DNA of 64,000 nucleotides from CANJDH01 sp031430015 (GCA_031430015.1 JANPAR010000124.1:1-64000), one strand, 5' to 3'; positions 17,173 through 26,003 are shown, numbered from the stretch's first letter. The notes: generated by a model not told the origin, from the letters alone. Numbers and translations: made by a program.

Positions 17173-17754
17173 CTACGCTCTCGACAGCGATTTCAATGCA
17201 TGCCGGATGCCCTCGGACACCGACAGGCCTTCAGGAATTTGCTTGATCGCAAGCAACGCTTCCTTGTCGCTGTAACCGAGCGCCAGCAGCGCATTGAGCA
17301 CGTCGTTGCCTGCGGGGGCAGGGCGATTGATGTCGATCACCGACGATAGATCAGCACCGAGCCTGCCCTTGAGTTCGAGCAGCAGGCGCTCGGCGGTCTT
17401 TTTGCCAATCCCCGGCACCTTGGTCAGGCGCCCGGCCTCTTGCATTGTGACGGTTTGCGCGAGTTCGGCAACGCTCATGCCCGACAACACCGCGAGCGCG
17501 GTACGCGGCCCGACGCCGGAAATTTTGGTGAGCTGGCGGAACGCCTCGCGCTCTTGTGTCGTAGCGAACCCGTAGAGCAGATGCGCATCTTCACGCACGA
17601 TCAATTGGGTAAACAATGTGACCTTGCCGCCCGCGTCGGGCAGGCCATACAGCGTCGACATCGGCACATCGGCCTCGTAGCCAACGCCGCCACAGTCGAT
17701 CAGCACATGCGGCGGATTCTTTTCGAGCAGGGTTCCGGTGAGGCGGCCAATCAT
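17173..17754 (-). CDS. ruvA: Holliday junction branch migration complex subunit RuvA
   Basis: A 193-residue protein with the N-terminal OB fold (MIGRLTGTLLEKNPPHVLIDCGGVGYE), the helix-hairpin-helix domain (LTKISGVGPRTALAVLSG and LTKVPGIGKKTAERLLLEL) and a C-terminal three-helix domain that regulates RuvB (ALLALGYSDKEALLAIKQI). It binds four-way junctions and loads RuvB. Upstream, a 158-base gap containing REP-like sequence separates it from ruvC. Confidence 0.98.
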   Translation of the reverse strand: MIGRLTGTLLEKNPPHVLIDCGGVGYEADVPMSTLYGLPDAGGKVTLFTQLIVREDAHLLYGFATTQEREAFRQLTKISGVGPRTALAVLSGMSVAELAQTVTMQEAGRLTKVPGIGKKTAERLLLELKGRLGADLSSVIDINRPAPAGNDVLNALLALGYSDKEALLAIKQIPEGLSVSEGIRHALKSLSRA

Positions 17755-17814
17755 GGCGCGAGTTTAGCAGTGCGTTTATGCGCGACCACTGTATGGGTGG
17801 ATTTGCAAAATTCG

Positions 17815-17902
17815 CCATTGGCCGCTCCACCAGAAGCCGCTCTGGCAGCAGGTCTCCGGCCAATGTAGGTCTACAAACCTTGGGGGACAAGGCTTTCAGG
17901 TC
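17815..17902. repeat. REP-like cluster between ruvC and ruvA
   Basis: The 158-base gap 17755-17912 holds CCGCTCCACC, then AGCCGCTCTGGCAGCAGG, then ACCTTGGGGGACAAGGCTTTCAGG. The second resembles the REP in cpoB and lnt; the third resembles the hairpin in the RnfD-like gene at 14425. Together they look like an inverted REP pair, somewhat decayed. Nothing else is seen in the gap. Confidence 0.5.
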
Positions 17903-17912
17903 GATGGCTTAA

Positions 17913-18446
17913 TCAAACCAGCCGTCCGCGCTTGACCTTGAGGCCAAGCCGCGCGAGTTGCCCGCCCACTTGTGCTTGCACGCCAACATGATTGGTGTGG
18001 CAAATCGCCGCTGCGAGCGCATCGGCCGAGTCGGGACTGGGGGTGCCGGACAGTCTCAACAAGCGCCGCACCATTTCCTGCACCGCGCTTTTTTGCGCCT
18101 TGCCGTGCCCGGCCACGGCCTGCTTTATCTGAAGCGCGGTGTATTCGCTCACCGGCAAATTGGCGATCACCAGCGCGCAAATCGCCGCGCCGCGCGCCTG
18201 GCCGAGCAGCAGGGTCGATTGCGGGTTGGCGTTGACGAAGACTTTCTCGATCACGGCAATCGCCGGCTGATAGGTGGCGATCACCTCGGCGAGGCCGTCG
18301 AGAATCGCCTTGAGCCGCACCGCCAAGTCATCGCCAGAAGGAATGCGCACGGTGCCGCTCGCCACGTAGGCGAGCTTGGTGCCTTGGGCTTCGATTACAC
18401 CGTAGCCGGTGGCGCGCAGGCCGGGGTCAATGCCGAGGATGCGCAT
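17913..18446 (-). CDS. ruvC: Crossover junction endodeoxyribonuclease RuvC
   Basis: A 177-residue RNase-H-fold resolvase. The catalytic acidic residues are in MRILGIDPGLRATGYG (Asp7), AVIEKVFVNANPQ (the Glu), and the C-terminal SPDSADALAAAICH. It cuts Holliday junctions symmetrically on RuvAB. Its start is 54 bases after the purH stop. The order purH-ruvC-ruvA-ruvB is common in betaproteobacteria. Confidence 0.97.
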   Translation of the reverse strand: MRILGIDPGLRATGYGVIEAQGTKLAYVASGTVRIPSGDDLAVRLKAILDGLAEVIATYQPAIAVIEKVFVNANPQSTLLLGQARGAAICALVIANLPVSEYTALQIKQAVAGHGKAQKSAVQEMVRRLLRLSGTPSPDSADALAAAICHTNHVGVQAQVGGQLARLGLKVKRGRLV

Positions 18447-18500
18447 GGCAAATAATGAGGTTGAGCGGCGGGTGGTACGCGCAAGAGATCGCGCGCGCGC

Positions 18501-20075
18501 TCAATGGCGGAAATGCCGGATGCCGGTGACCACCATCGCGATGCCGTGCTCATTGGCCGCTGCAATCACTTCGTCATCACGCATCGACCCGCCGGGCTGG
18601 ATCACCGCTTTGGCGCCGGCTTCGGCGAGCACGTCGATGCCGTCGCGAAACGGAAAGAACGCATCCGACGCCACCGCAGCACCCTTGAGCGAAAGGCCGG
18701 CATTCTGCGCCTTGATCGCGGCAATGCGGGTCGAGTCGACGCGGCTCATCTGCCCGGCACCGACGCCGAGCGTCATGCCACCACCGCAGAACACGATGGC
18801 GTTGGACTTGACGAATTTGGCGACGCGCCAAGCGAACATGAGGTCGGCCATTTCGGCGACGGCGGGCGCGCGCTTGGTGACGACTTTCAATTCGGCTTGC
18901 TGCACGTTTTTGGTATCGGGCGATTGCACCAGCAGGCCGCCGCCGACGCGCTTCATGTCGTAGCGGTTTGCGCCTTGGTCCATCGGCACGGCCAGCAAGC
19001 GCACGTTTTGTTTTGCAGCAAATACCTCGCGCGCGCGGGCGTCGTAGCCGGTGGCGATCACGACTTCGACAAACTGTTTGGCTACCGCTTCAGCCGCAGC
19101 GCCATCGAGCACGCCGTTGAAGGCGATGATGCCGCCGAACGCCGAAGTGGGGTCGGTCTTGAGCGCCTTGGAATAGGCATCGAGTGCGTTCAGGCCAATC
19201 GCCACGCCACAGGGGTTGGCGTGCTTGACGATGACGCAGCATGCGATGGCGCGGTCGAATGACTTGACGCATTCCCAGGCGGCATCGGCATCGCCGATGT
19301 TGTTGTACGAGAGTTCCTTGCCCTGCAGTTGCGTGTAGGCAGCGAGTGAACCGCGAGCGGGTGCGGCCTCGCGGTAGAACGCCGCGCTCTGGTGCGGGTT
19401 CTCGCCGTAGCGCATCTCCTGCACTTTGGAAAATTGCAGGTTGAGGGTGCCAGGGTAGTCACTGCGCTCTGGCGTCGAATCGAGTGATGCAATCGACGTA
19501 AGGTAGCTGCTGATCGCGCCGTCATACGCTGCCGTGTGCGAATAGACTTTTGCCGCCAGCGCAAAGCGTGTCTCGCGCGTGGTCACGCCGCCGTGTGCCG
19601 CCATCTCATCGAGCACCCGCGCATAGTCAGACGGATCGACGATGACGGTGACGTGCTCCCAGTTCTTTGCCGCCGAGCGGATCATTGCCGGGCCGCCGAT
19701 GTCGATGTTCTCAATCGCATCGTCGAGCGAACAATCAGGCTTGGCAATGGTCTGCGTGAACGGATAGAGGTTGACGCACACGAGGTCAATGTTCTCGATG
19801 CCGTGCTCGCGCATCTTGGCGACGTGCTCGGGCAGCGAACGGCGTCCGAGCAAGGCACCGTGAATCTTCGGATGCAGGGTCTTGACGCGGCCGTCGAGCA
19901 TTTCGGGAAAGCCGGTGTAGTCCGACACCTCGATCACCGGGATGTCATGGTCGCGCAAGGCCTTCGCGGTGCCGCCAGTTGAGAGCAGGCGCACGCCGCG
20001 CTGATGCAGCGCACGTGCGAATTCGACAACGCCGGCCTTGTCCGACACCGACAGCAAGGCTTGGCTGATCGTCAT
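18501..20075 (-). CDS. purH: Bifunctional AICAR formyltransferase / IMP cyclohydrolase
   Basis: A 524-residue enzyme of the usual length that performs the last two steps of de novo IMP synthesis. The N-terminal IMP cyclohydrolase (MGS-like) domain has LLSTGGTAKALRDHDIPV, GRVKTLHPKIHGALLGRR and IENIDIGGPAMIRSAAKN. The C-terminal AICAR transformylase has MRYGENPHQSAAFY, ELSYNNIGDADAAWE, VIVKHANPCGVA and FFPFRDGIDVLAEAGAKAV. It follows fis by 50 bases, across a 12-bp minisatellite. Confidence 0.98.
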   Translation of the reverse strand: MTISQALLSVSDKAGVVEFARALHQRGVRLLSTGGTAKALRDHDIPVIEVSDYTGFPEMLDGRVKTLHPKIHGALLGRRSLPEHVAKMREHGIENIDLVCVNLYPFTQTIAKPDCSLDDAIENIDIGGPAMIRSAAKNWEHVTVIVDPSDYARVLDEMAAHGGVTTRETRFALAAKVYSHTAAYDGAISSYLTSIASLDSTPERSDYPGTLNLQFSKVQEMRYGENPHQSAAFYREAAPARGSLAAYTQLQGKELSYNNIGDADAAWECVKSFDRAIACCVIVKHANPCGVAIGLNALDAYSKALKTDPTSAFGGIIAFNGVLDGAAAEAVAKQFVEVVIATGYDARAREVFAAKQNVRLLAVPMDQGANRYDMKRVGGGLLVQSPDTKNVQQAELKVVTKRAPAVAEMADLMFAWRVAKFVKSNAIVFCGGGMTLGVGAGQMSRVDSTRIAAIKAQNAGLSLKGAAVASDAFFPFRDGIDVLAEAGAKAVIQPGGSMRDDEVIAAANEHGIAMVVTGIRHFRH

Positions 20076-20089
20076 TTGAGTCCCGCTCC

Positions 20090-20137
20090 CTATTTGATCC
20101 GTTACCTGATCCGTGATGTGATCGGCTATTTGATCTT
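20090..20137. repeat. Minisatellite, 12-bp period, four copies, at the fis 3' end
   Basis: Four 12-base units start at 20090, 20102, 20114 and 20126, with shared core TGATCCG: CTATTTGATCCG, TTACCTGATCCG, TGATGTGATCGG, CTATTTGATCTT. The last unit covers the stop and final codons of fis; the others fill the fis-purH gap. The first and last units share ten identical bases. Confidence 0.75.
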
Positions 20138-20371
20138 GTGCAGCTGCATTTTCTTGCGCAGGGTATTGCGGTTGATGCCGAGGATGGTGGACGCCACAGT
20201 CTGGTTTCCTTGCGCCTCGCGCATGACGATTTCGATCATTGGCTTCTCCACCGCGTGCAGAACCATGTCGTAGACCGGGCTCGGTTTTGCACCGTCTAGG
20301 TCACGAAAATATTTGTCGAGATTCTTTCTCACACATTCGGTGATTTCACTGTGCTTCTCAGTCTTGCTCAT
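20126..20371 (-). CDS. fis: DNA-binding protein Fis
   Basis: An 81-residue Fis, shorter at the N-terminus than the 98-residue E. coli protein, as usual in betaproteobacteria. The C-terminal helix-turn-helix is clear (GNQTVASTILGINRNTLRKKMQ) and the dimer core is VYDMVLHAVEKPMIEIVM. Fis bends DNA and controls rRNA promoters and chromosome structure. Its ATG overlaps the dusB stop by four bases (ATGA), the widely conserved dusB-fis arrangement. Confidence 0.97.
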   Translation of the reverse strand: MSKTEKHSEITECVRKNLDKYFRDLDGAKPSPVYDMVLHAVEKPMIEIVMREAQGNQTVASTILGINRNTLRKKMQLHKIK

Positions 20372-21468
20372 GCGGCCATCGCCTCCTGGGAGTGTCGGTT
20401 TGTCTCTGTGTCCGGTCCATCGTTGGCGCTGCTGCCGGCCACCGCATACTGCGCGGGCGGAGGCTCGTACTGCAAGCGTTCGTGGCGGATCATCTGCTCT
20501 ACAAAAAAATCGTTGACGGCACGCAGTTGCTCTTGCGCGCCGTCGAGGGTGTTCATGTGCTGGCGAAACGCATGCGCGCCAGCCAGGCCCTTGGTGTACC
20601 AGATGATGTGCTTGCGTGCGATGCGCACGCCCTGGTATTCACCGTGAAAGGCGTAGTGGTCGAGCAGGTGCGCGCTCAGCACTTCGCGCACTTCGCTCAC
20701 GAGCGGCGCGGCGAGCAAGCTGCCGTGCGCAAGGTAGTGCGCGATCTCGCGAAAAATCCACGGGCGGCCTTGTGCCGCGCGCCCGATCATCAGCGCATCC
20801 GCGCCGGTGGCCTCGAGTACGGCGCGCGCCTTGTGCGGCGAATCGATATCGCCATTGGCCACGACCGGAATCGACACGGCGTCCTTGACTGCGCGAATTG
20901 TTTCGTACTCGGCATCGCCTTTGAAGCCGCAGGCGCGCGTGCGCCCGTGAAGCGTGAGCATTTGCACGCCGGCGCTCTCGGCCATGCGCGCGATGCGCAG
21001 GGCGTTACGGTTCTCCAGATTCCAGCCGGTGCGAAATTTCAAGGTCACCGGTACGCCGTTGGCACCCGACGACACGGCGGCAACCACAGTGTCGAGAATT
21101 TCGCCCACCAATGCTTCATTGGTGAGCAGTGCCGAGCCGGCCCACTTGTTGCAGACCTTCTTGGCCGGGCAGCCCATATTGATGTCGATGATCTGTGCAC
21201 CACGATCCACATTCACGCGCGCGGCCTCGGCCATCATCGAAGGCTCCGCGCCGGCGATTTGCACGGCGATGGGGGCAGACTCGCCATCGTGGTTCATGCG
21301 CTTCTTCGATTTCTCACTCGCATAGAGCGCGGTGTCGGAGGCCACCATCTCGGAAACCGCATAGCCCGCTCCGAGACGCTTCACCAGCTGGCGGAACGGC
21401 CGGTCCGTCACGCCCGCCATCGGTGCGGCGAACAGATTGTTCGGCAATGTGTGAGGTCCGATGCGCAC
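20368..21468 (-). CDS. dusB: tRNA-dihydrouridine synthase B
   Basis: About 366 residues; a flavoprotein TIM barrel that reduces uridine in the tRNA D-loop with NADPH. The N-terminal PNNLFAAPMAGVTDRPFRQL, the catalytic-cysteine motif INMGCPAKKVCNKWAGSALL and the ADALMIGRAAQGRPWIFREI segment identify DusB. A GTG at 21468 gives the standard start (VRIGPHTLPNN) but has no obvious ribosome-binding site; a GTG at 21522 would add 18 residues. The C-terminal ~40 residues (PPPAQYAVAGSSANDGPD) are a nonconserved tail. The gene is translationally coupled to fis. Confidence 0.95.
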   Translation of the reverse strand: MRIGPHTLPNNLFAAPMAGVTDRPFRQLVKRLGAGYAVSEMVASDTALYASEKSKKRMNHDGESAPIAVQIAGAEPSMMAEAARVNVDRGAQIIDINMGCPAKKVCNKWAGSALLTNEALVGEILDTVVAAVSSGANGVPVTLKFRTGWNLENRNALRIARMAESAGVQMLTLHGRTRACGFKGDAEYETIRAVKDAVSIPVVANGDIDSPHKARAVLEATGADALMIGRAAQGRPWIFREIAHYLAHGSLLAAPLVSEVREVLSAHLLDHYAFHGEYQGVRIARKHIIWYTKGLAGAHAFRQHMNTLDGAQEQLRAVNDFFVEQMIRHERLQYEPPPAQYAVAGSSANDGPDTETNRHSQEAMAA

Positions 21469-21583
21469 GATGAGCAAATAATAAAAGTCAAGGGTGATGC
21501 GTGAATTGTTGCTATTTTGCACTGCCTAAAGTTTAAGCAATGACGGAAAGGGCGCGGATTATACGCCTCGAAAAAGCATTACA

Positions 21584-22705
21584 TCAGCGCACGCCGAACA
21601 TCATGCGCCGCGCTATTGCGTGCCGCAGCGGCGGCAGCAAATTGAACAGGGCGAGGCCTGCGCCGCGCGCAATGCGCAGGGGCACCAGCTGGTTGGAGAA
21701 CAGTGAGACATATTGATCGGTGAGGCTGATGGTGGCAGTGCGGTCGCGCGCGCGCTGTGAAGCGAAGCGGATGAGGGCAGTCTCCGTCACGCCGGCCTCA
21801 AACGCCTGCGCGAGCTCAAACGCGTCGCGCAGACCGAGGTTGAGACCCTGCCCGGCGACCGGGTGCAGAGTTTGGGCGGCGTTGCCTAGAGCGATGCTGC
21901 GGGGATGCGAGGCCGGGGCGGCCTGTACCAAGGACAGCGGAAAAGCCGCGCGCGTGGCCACGCGGTTCCAGCTGCGTTGCGCGAAGGCAGTGGCGTGCGT
22001 CAGTCGTGCGCGGAATGCGTCGTCATCCAGCTCCAGCAGGGCGCGCGCGTGGTCATCGCGCATGCACCAGACCACGCTATAGCCGCGCTCCAGCGGCAGC
22101 AATGCGAGCGGCCCTTCGGCGGTGAAGCGCTCGAACGCGCGTCCGTCATGCGCCTCGTCACTCCAGGCCTCGGTGACGATGGCGGTCTGGCCGTATTCCT
22201 TGCGCTCGGCATTTGCGGGCGGTTTGCCTTCGGCGATCAGCAGCAATGGCGTGGCGTGTTGTTGCTCACCAGCATCGGAACGAATGGTGGCGATCACGCC
22301 ATCCGCTGCGCAGGTGCTGTCGCACAAGTCGTGCGCGTTGTCGATGCGGATGCCCGCGTCCAGCGCGGCTTGGCGCAAGGCTTGTGTGAGCGCACCCAGG
22401 CGCGCGACGAAGCCCACGGCATCGAGTTGATAGTCAGCTGCTTCGATGCGCGTTTGCCCGAAGCCGCCTTGCTGGCTGACGTGGATATGTGCAATCGGTG
22501 TCGCGGCGATGCTGGGCCACACACCGAGCCGCTCAAGGATCAGGCGGCTGCCATGCGCCAGCGCGATGGCGCGCGGATCGTGTTGGGTTGCACCTGCGGG
22601 CTTCGCATCGATCACGCGCACGGCGTGGCCGCGCTGGTGCAGGGCCAGCGCGGAGGTGAGGCCAACCGGGCCGGCACCGGCGATCAGGATCGATTGGCCG
22701 CTCAC
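21584..22705 (-). CDS. ubiH: UbiH/UbiF-family FAD-dependent ubiquinone-biosynthesis hydroxylase
   Basis: A 373-residue flavoprotein monooxygenase. It has the FAD dinucleotide motif ILIAGAGPVGLTSALAL, and the second FAD motif is represented by SIALGNAAQTLHPVAGQGLNLGLRDAFELA. Such enzymes hydroxylate the aromatic ring of ubiquinone precursors. The position between pepP and dusB supports UbiH, but regioselectivity cannot be fixed from sequence. A second family member is at 41476. The start is GTG at 22705. In the second motif the usual GDAAH is GNAAQ, a visible departure from the canonical sequence. Confidence 0.82.
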   Translation of the reverse strand: MSGQSILIAGAGPVGLTSALALHQRGHAVRVIDAKPAGATQHDPRAIALAHGSRLILERLGVWPSIAATPIAHIHVSQQGGFGQTRIEAADYQLDAVGFVARLGALTQALRQAALDAGIRIDNAHDLCDSTCAADGVIATIRSDAGEQQHATPLLLIAEGKPPANAERKEYGQTAIVTEAWSDEAHDGRAFERFTAEGPLALLPLERGYSVVWCMRDDHARALLELDDDAFRARLTHATAFAQRSWNRVATRAAFPLSLVQAAPASHPRSIALGNAAQTLHPVAGQGLNLGLRDAFELAQAFEAGVTETALIRFASQRARDRTATISLTDQYVSLFSNQLVPLRIARGAGLALFNLLPPLRHAIARRMMFGVR

Positions 22706-22741
22706 GGCATTTGCATGCTCTGTTTGCCGCGCACGCCGGTG

Positions 22742-24145
22742 TCAGCTGCGCATCAAGGCTTCGATATCAGCGACGCTGCGCGGGCAGTCTTCGGTAATGA
22801 ATTCACAGCCCTCTGCCGTGACCAGCGCATCGTCTTCGATACGAATGCCGATATTCCAGAACGCTTGCGGCACATCATCAGCGGGACGCACGTAAATACC
22901 CGGCTCGATGGTGACCATGTTGCCCGGTTGCAACGGCAGCCAACGGCCTTCGGCGGCGGGGGCTGCCGGGACGGCCGTGCCTGCCGGGTGGCTGCCTGCG
23001 GCGGCTGCACTGGCCGGCGCATTTTCCTTGTACGGCCCGGCATCGTGTACATCCATCCCAAGCCAATGTCCGGTGCGGTGCATGTAAAAGCGGAAGTAGC
23101 CGCCTTCGCGTTTGTTGCCTAACTCAATCGCGGTGTCGAGGCTGCCGCTGAGCAGGCCGGCGTCGAGCATGCCCTGTGCGAGCACCTTGACGGCGGCTTC
23201 GTGCGGCACGTTGTAGGGCGTGCCGGGGCGTGTCGCCGCTTTAGCGGCGGCTTGTGCGGCGAGCACGATTTGGTAAAGGTCGCTTTGCGGTCCGGAAAAT
23301 TTGCCGTTGACCGGGAAGGTGCGCGTGATGTCGCTCGCGTAACTGCCAAGCTCGCAGCCGGCATCGATCAGCAGCAGGTCACCGTTGCGCAGTGCCGCGT
23401 TGTTGGCGGTGTAGTGCAGCACGCAGGCGTTGGCACCGCCCGCGACGATCGAGCCATACGCGGGGTACTCGGAGCCGTTGCGGCGAAATTCATGCAGCAG
23501 CTCGGCCTCGATTTCATATTCGTGTTTGCCGGGCTTTGTCGCGCGCATGGCGCGGCGGTGCGCTTCGCTGGAGATGGTGGCGGCGCGGCGCATGACGGCG
23601 ATTTCGTGCACATCCTTGACCAGGCGCATCGGATCGAGCAGGGCGCGCACGTCAACGGTGGCGCCGGGCGGGGTCTGGCCGGTACGCACCAGATTGCGCA
23701 CGCTATTGATGGCGGTCAGCACACGTGTATCGAACGCGGCATCGAAGCCGATCGAATAAAACAAATTCGGTTGGCCCGCCAACAGCGCTGCGAGCCGCGC
23801 GTCAAACTCTTCGATGGGGTAGGCCTCGTCGAAGCCGAAGGTTTGCCCGGCAGCATCCGGCCCAAAGCGAAAGCCGTCCCAGATTTCGCGCTCTTCGTGC
23901 TTGGGGCGGCAGAACAAAATCGATTTGTTCATCGCACCGGCGAGCAGCACCACGACACTGTCCGGCTCTGTGAAGCCGGAGAGGTAATAGAAGTAGCTGT
24001 CGTGGCGATAGGGGTAGTGGGTGTCGCGGTTGCGCGCGGCTTCGGGCGCGGTAGGCAAAATCGCGATGCCGCCGCCGAGGGCGCACATGCGTTCGGCGAG
24101 GCGTGCGCGCCGCGATGCGTAGGGGGAGAAATCGAAGGAGTTCAT
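22742..24145 (-). CDS. pepP: Xaa-Pro aminopeptidase P
   Basis: A 467-residue metallopeptidase of the pita-bread fold. The N-terminal domain starts FSPYASRRARLAERM. Metal ligands are the two Asp in LLIDAGCELGSYASDITRTFPV, the His in HRTGHWLGMDVHD, and the Glu in VTIEPGIYV and IRIEDDALVT. It removes N-terminal residues preceding proline. Residues ~372-402 (between GPYKEN and PLQPGNMVTIEPG) form an Ala/Pro/Gly-rich insertion of ~25 residues absent from usual PepP, where a short loop is expected. It sits near the active site but between core motifs, so activity may be kept. The pepP-ubiH pair is conserved. Confidence 0.95.
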   Translation of the reverse strand: MNSFDFSPYASRRARLAERMCALGGGIAILPTAPEAARNRDTHYPYRHDSYFYYLSGFTEPDSVVVLLAGAMNKSILFCRPKHEEREIWDGFRFGPDAAGQTFGFDEAYPIEEFDARLAALLAGQPNLFYSIGFDAAFDTRVLTAINSVRNLVRTGQTPPGATVDVRALLDPMRLVKDVHEIAVMRRAATISSEAHRRAMRATKPGKHEYEIEAELLHEFRRNGSEYPAYGSIVAGGANACVLHYTANNAALRNGDLLLIDAGCELGSYASDITRTFPVNGKFSGPQSDLYQIVLAAQAAAKAATRPGTPYNVPHEAAVKVLAQGMLDAGLLSGSLDTAIELGNKREGGYFRFYMHRTGHWLGMDVHDAGPYKENAPASAAAAGSHPAGTAVPAAPAAEGRWLPLQPGNMVTIEPGIYVRPADDVPQAFWNIGIRIEDDALVTAEGCEFITEDCPRSVADIEALMRS

Positions 24146-24149
24146 CGCA

Positions 24150-24956
24150 TCATTGTATTGCGCGGTTTAGTGTCACGGTTTCGCGCAGTCTGGTGTCGAG
24201 GTGGGCCAGCCGCTCGGGTGTGCCGATGTCTTCCCACTCCCCTGCGTGCAACTCGCCGCTCACCTGTTGGGTGAGCATGGCGGCGCGCAGCAGCGGCGCG
24301 AGTTTGGCCTTGCCGCCGCGCGGCACATCGTTGAACAAACTGGGGCGATAGATGCCGATACCGCTGAAGGTAAGGCGCGGCAGGCCGCTTTGATGGGTGC
24401 CACTGGTGCTGCCATTGCCGCTATTGCCGGTGGGGCCAGTCGTGCGGCTAATGCCGATGCCGGTGCTTTCGTCAAATACGCGCCCGCCTTCGAGGAAAAA
24501 ATCACCTTCGGGATGTTGCGATGGATTGGGCACCATGACCAGATGCGCGAGGGCGTTTGAGGCGATCATCTGTTGAGCCAACGTCAGCGCGCGCGCCGGG
24601 TCGAAGTCGCACCAGATGTCGCCATTGATGACGAGAAATGGTTCGTCTTGCAGGGTGATGAGAGGCAGGGCGTTGGCAATGCCGCCTGCCGTTTCCAGCG
24701 CGGAACCAGCGGCCTCGCCCTCGGGAGAATAGGTAATACCAAGGCTCTTCGGGGCATCGTGCGCAAGAGTGGCTTCCACCATGGCTCCCAGCCATGCATG
24801 GTTGATGATTATTTGCGTGAAGCCGGCGTGCGCGAGGCGTTCGAGATGCCACACGATCAAGGCTTTGCCACCTGCTTTGAGGAGCGGTTTGGGAGTCGTG
24901 TCGGTGAGCGGGCGCATGCGCTCGCCACGGCCCGCCGCGAGGATCATGGCTTTCAT
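24150..24956 (-). CDS. murU: N-acetylmuramate alpha-1-phosphate uridylyltransferase
   Basis: A 268-residue nucleotidyltransferase with the N-terminal signature MKAMILAAGRGERMRPLTD and TPKPLLKAGGKALI, then FLVINGDIWCDFD. MurU makes UDP-MurNAc from MurNAc-1-phosphate, bypassing fosfomycin-sensitive MurA in cell-wall recycling. The identification is strengthened by the amgK-like kinase three genes upstream. The start at 24956 is chosen over upstream Met codons because it begins the conserved core. About 22 residues rich in Gly/Ser/Thr (from RTTGPTGNSGNG) are inserted before LTFSGIGIYRPSLF; the DNA there contains a 9-bp tandem repeat. The last four genes are tightly spaced. Confidence 0.85.
   Translation of the reverse strand: MKAMILAAGRGERMRPLTDTTPKPLLKAGGKALIVWHLERLAHAGFTQIIINHAWLGAMVEATLAHDAPKSLGITYSPEGEAAGSALETAGGIANALPLITLQDEPFLVINGDIWCDFDPARALTLAQQMIASNALAHLVMVPNPSQHPEGDFFLEGGRVFDESTGIGISRTTGPTGNSGNGSTSGTHQSGLPRLTFSGIGIYRPSLFNDVPRGGKAKLAPLLRAAMLTQQVSGELHAGEWEDIGTPERLAHLDTRLRETVTLNRAIQ
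24412..24429. repeat. 9-bp tandem repeat in the murU loop insertion
   Basis: CCATTGCCG and CTATTGCCG lie head to tail inside the Gly/Ser-rich insertion of murU. The period is in frame. A similar TTGCCGGTG motif is seen in the amgK insertion, and GCCGGCAATG in the insertion of the synthetase fusion. Confidence 0.55.
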
Positions 24957-24964
24957 GGGGGTCA

Positions 24965-25273
24965 TCATCGGAGCCATTGAATCATCCATAGCGCCAGCAT
25001 GCCGCCGCCGATAGTGGCGAGCACGTTGCGCGTGCGCCAGGCGATGGCCGCTGCGAGCAGACCTGCCAACAAGCGCGGCTCACCCAGTGAAATCGCGCCG
25101 TGCGCGATCAGCAGATCAGGCCAGATCAGCGCCGTGAGCGCGGCCACTGGCACGAAGCGCAGCATGCGCTCGAACCAGGCGGGAATGCCGACGCGCCCCG
25201 CCGCGCCGATGAACGAGAGGCGAATCGCAAACGTCAACGCCCCCGCCAGCACTCCGGTAAGCCACAGGCTCAT
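24965..25273 (-). CDS. azlD: Branched-chain amino acid export protein AzlD family
   Basis: A 102-residue hydrophobic protein with about three or four membrane helices and the AzlD pattern (MSLWLTGVLAGALTFAIRLSFIG; FVPVAALTALIWPDLL). AzlD partners AzlC to export branched-chain amino acids and analogues. Its ATG overlaps the azlC stop by four bases. It lies between azlC and murU, interrupting the usual amgK-murU pair. Confidence 0.9.
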   Translation of the reverse strand: MSLWLTGVLAGALTFAIRLSFIGAAGRVGIPAWFERMLRFVPVAALTALIWPDLLIAHGAISLGEPRLLAGLLAAAIAWRTRNVLATIGGGMLALWMIQWLR

Positions 25274-25983
25274 GCGGACTCCCTCGCTGCACCAGCCGGT
25301 GTGGCACGTGCCTCAACCAACACGCCCGCCGCCATCCCCGCAAGCGCAGCAGCCACGATGGCGAGCTTGAACGGCAGTGCGAATGCGCCCACGGAGACTG
25401 CACCCGCTACTACCATCGCCGCCCATATTGCACGGTCGCGCAACAGCGGCACGACGATAGCGATGAAGGTGAGGGTACCGGCGAAATCAAGCGACCACGA
25501 TGCGGGGATCTGCCCGCCCAACACGACGCCCGCCGCGCACGAGAGTTGCCAGGTGATCCACAGGCCGAAGCCCGCGCCGAACAAATACCAGTGGCGGGTA
25601 GCCGGTGAGACATCGCTCTCAAAGCGGGCCAACACGGTCGCGTAGGCTTCGTCGGTGAGCAGGTAGGCGAGCAGTGCCTTCCAGCGCAACGGCAGGTGTG
25701 CCAGCGATTCGGCGAGCGCAGCCGAGTAGAGTGCATGACGCAGATTGATGATGCCGACCGAGAGCACCATCAAGGCGCCTGGCGTGCCGGCCGCAACCAG
25801 TTGGGTGAGCATGAATTGCGCTGAGCCGGCGAACACGATGCAGGAAATCGCCAGGGCGAGCAGTGGTGGAAGCCCGGCCTTGATGGCGAGGACACCGTAG
25901 ATCAGGCCGAAGGGAATGGCACCGACCAGCATTGGCACGACGGCGGTGAGACCGGAACGAAACTCGTTGCGCGGTGTATGCAA
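25270..25983 (-). CDS. azlC: AzlC family branched-chain amino acid permease
   Basis: About 237 residues with six to eight membrane helices. The family motifs are VPMLVGAIPFGLIYGVLAIKAG, CIVFAGSAQFMLTQLVAAG, and IINLRHALYSAALAESL. With AzlD it would export branched-chain amino acids. No ATG is available near the conserved N-terminus; a TTG at 25983 gives the expected beginning (HTPRNEFRSGLTAV). A CTG overlapping the amgK stop is another possibility. The longer open frame runs antisense to nothing but overlaps amgK and is not credible. It lies just downstream of amgK. Confidence 0.85.
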   Translation of the reverse strand: MHTPRNEFRSGLTAVVPMLVGAIPFGLIYGVLAIKAGLPPLLALAISCIVFAGSAQFMLTQLVAAGTPGALMVLSVGIINLRHALYSAALAESLAHLPLRWKALLAYLLTDEAYATVLARFESDVSPATRHWYLFGAGFGLWITWQLSCAAGVVLGGQIPASWSLDFAGTLTFIAIVVPLLRDRAIWAAMVVAGAVSVGAFALPFKLAIVAAALAGMAAGVLVEARATPAGAARESA

Positions 25984-26003
25984 GATAGGCGCCAGCGCTG
26001 TGT

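Noticed and set aside
20392..24274. Several plus-strand open frames of 357-405 residues
   Set aside because: They mirror dusB, ubiH and pepP and contain no recognisable domain.
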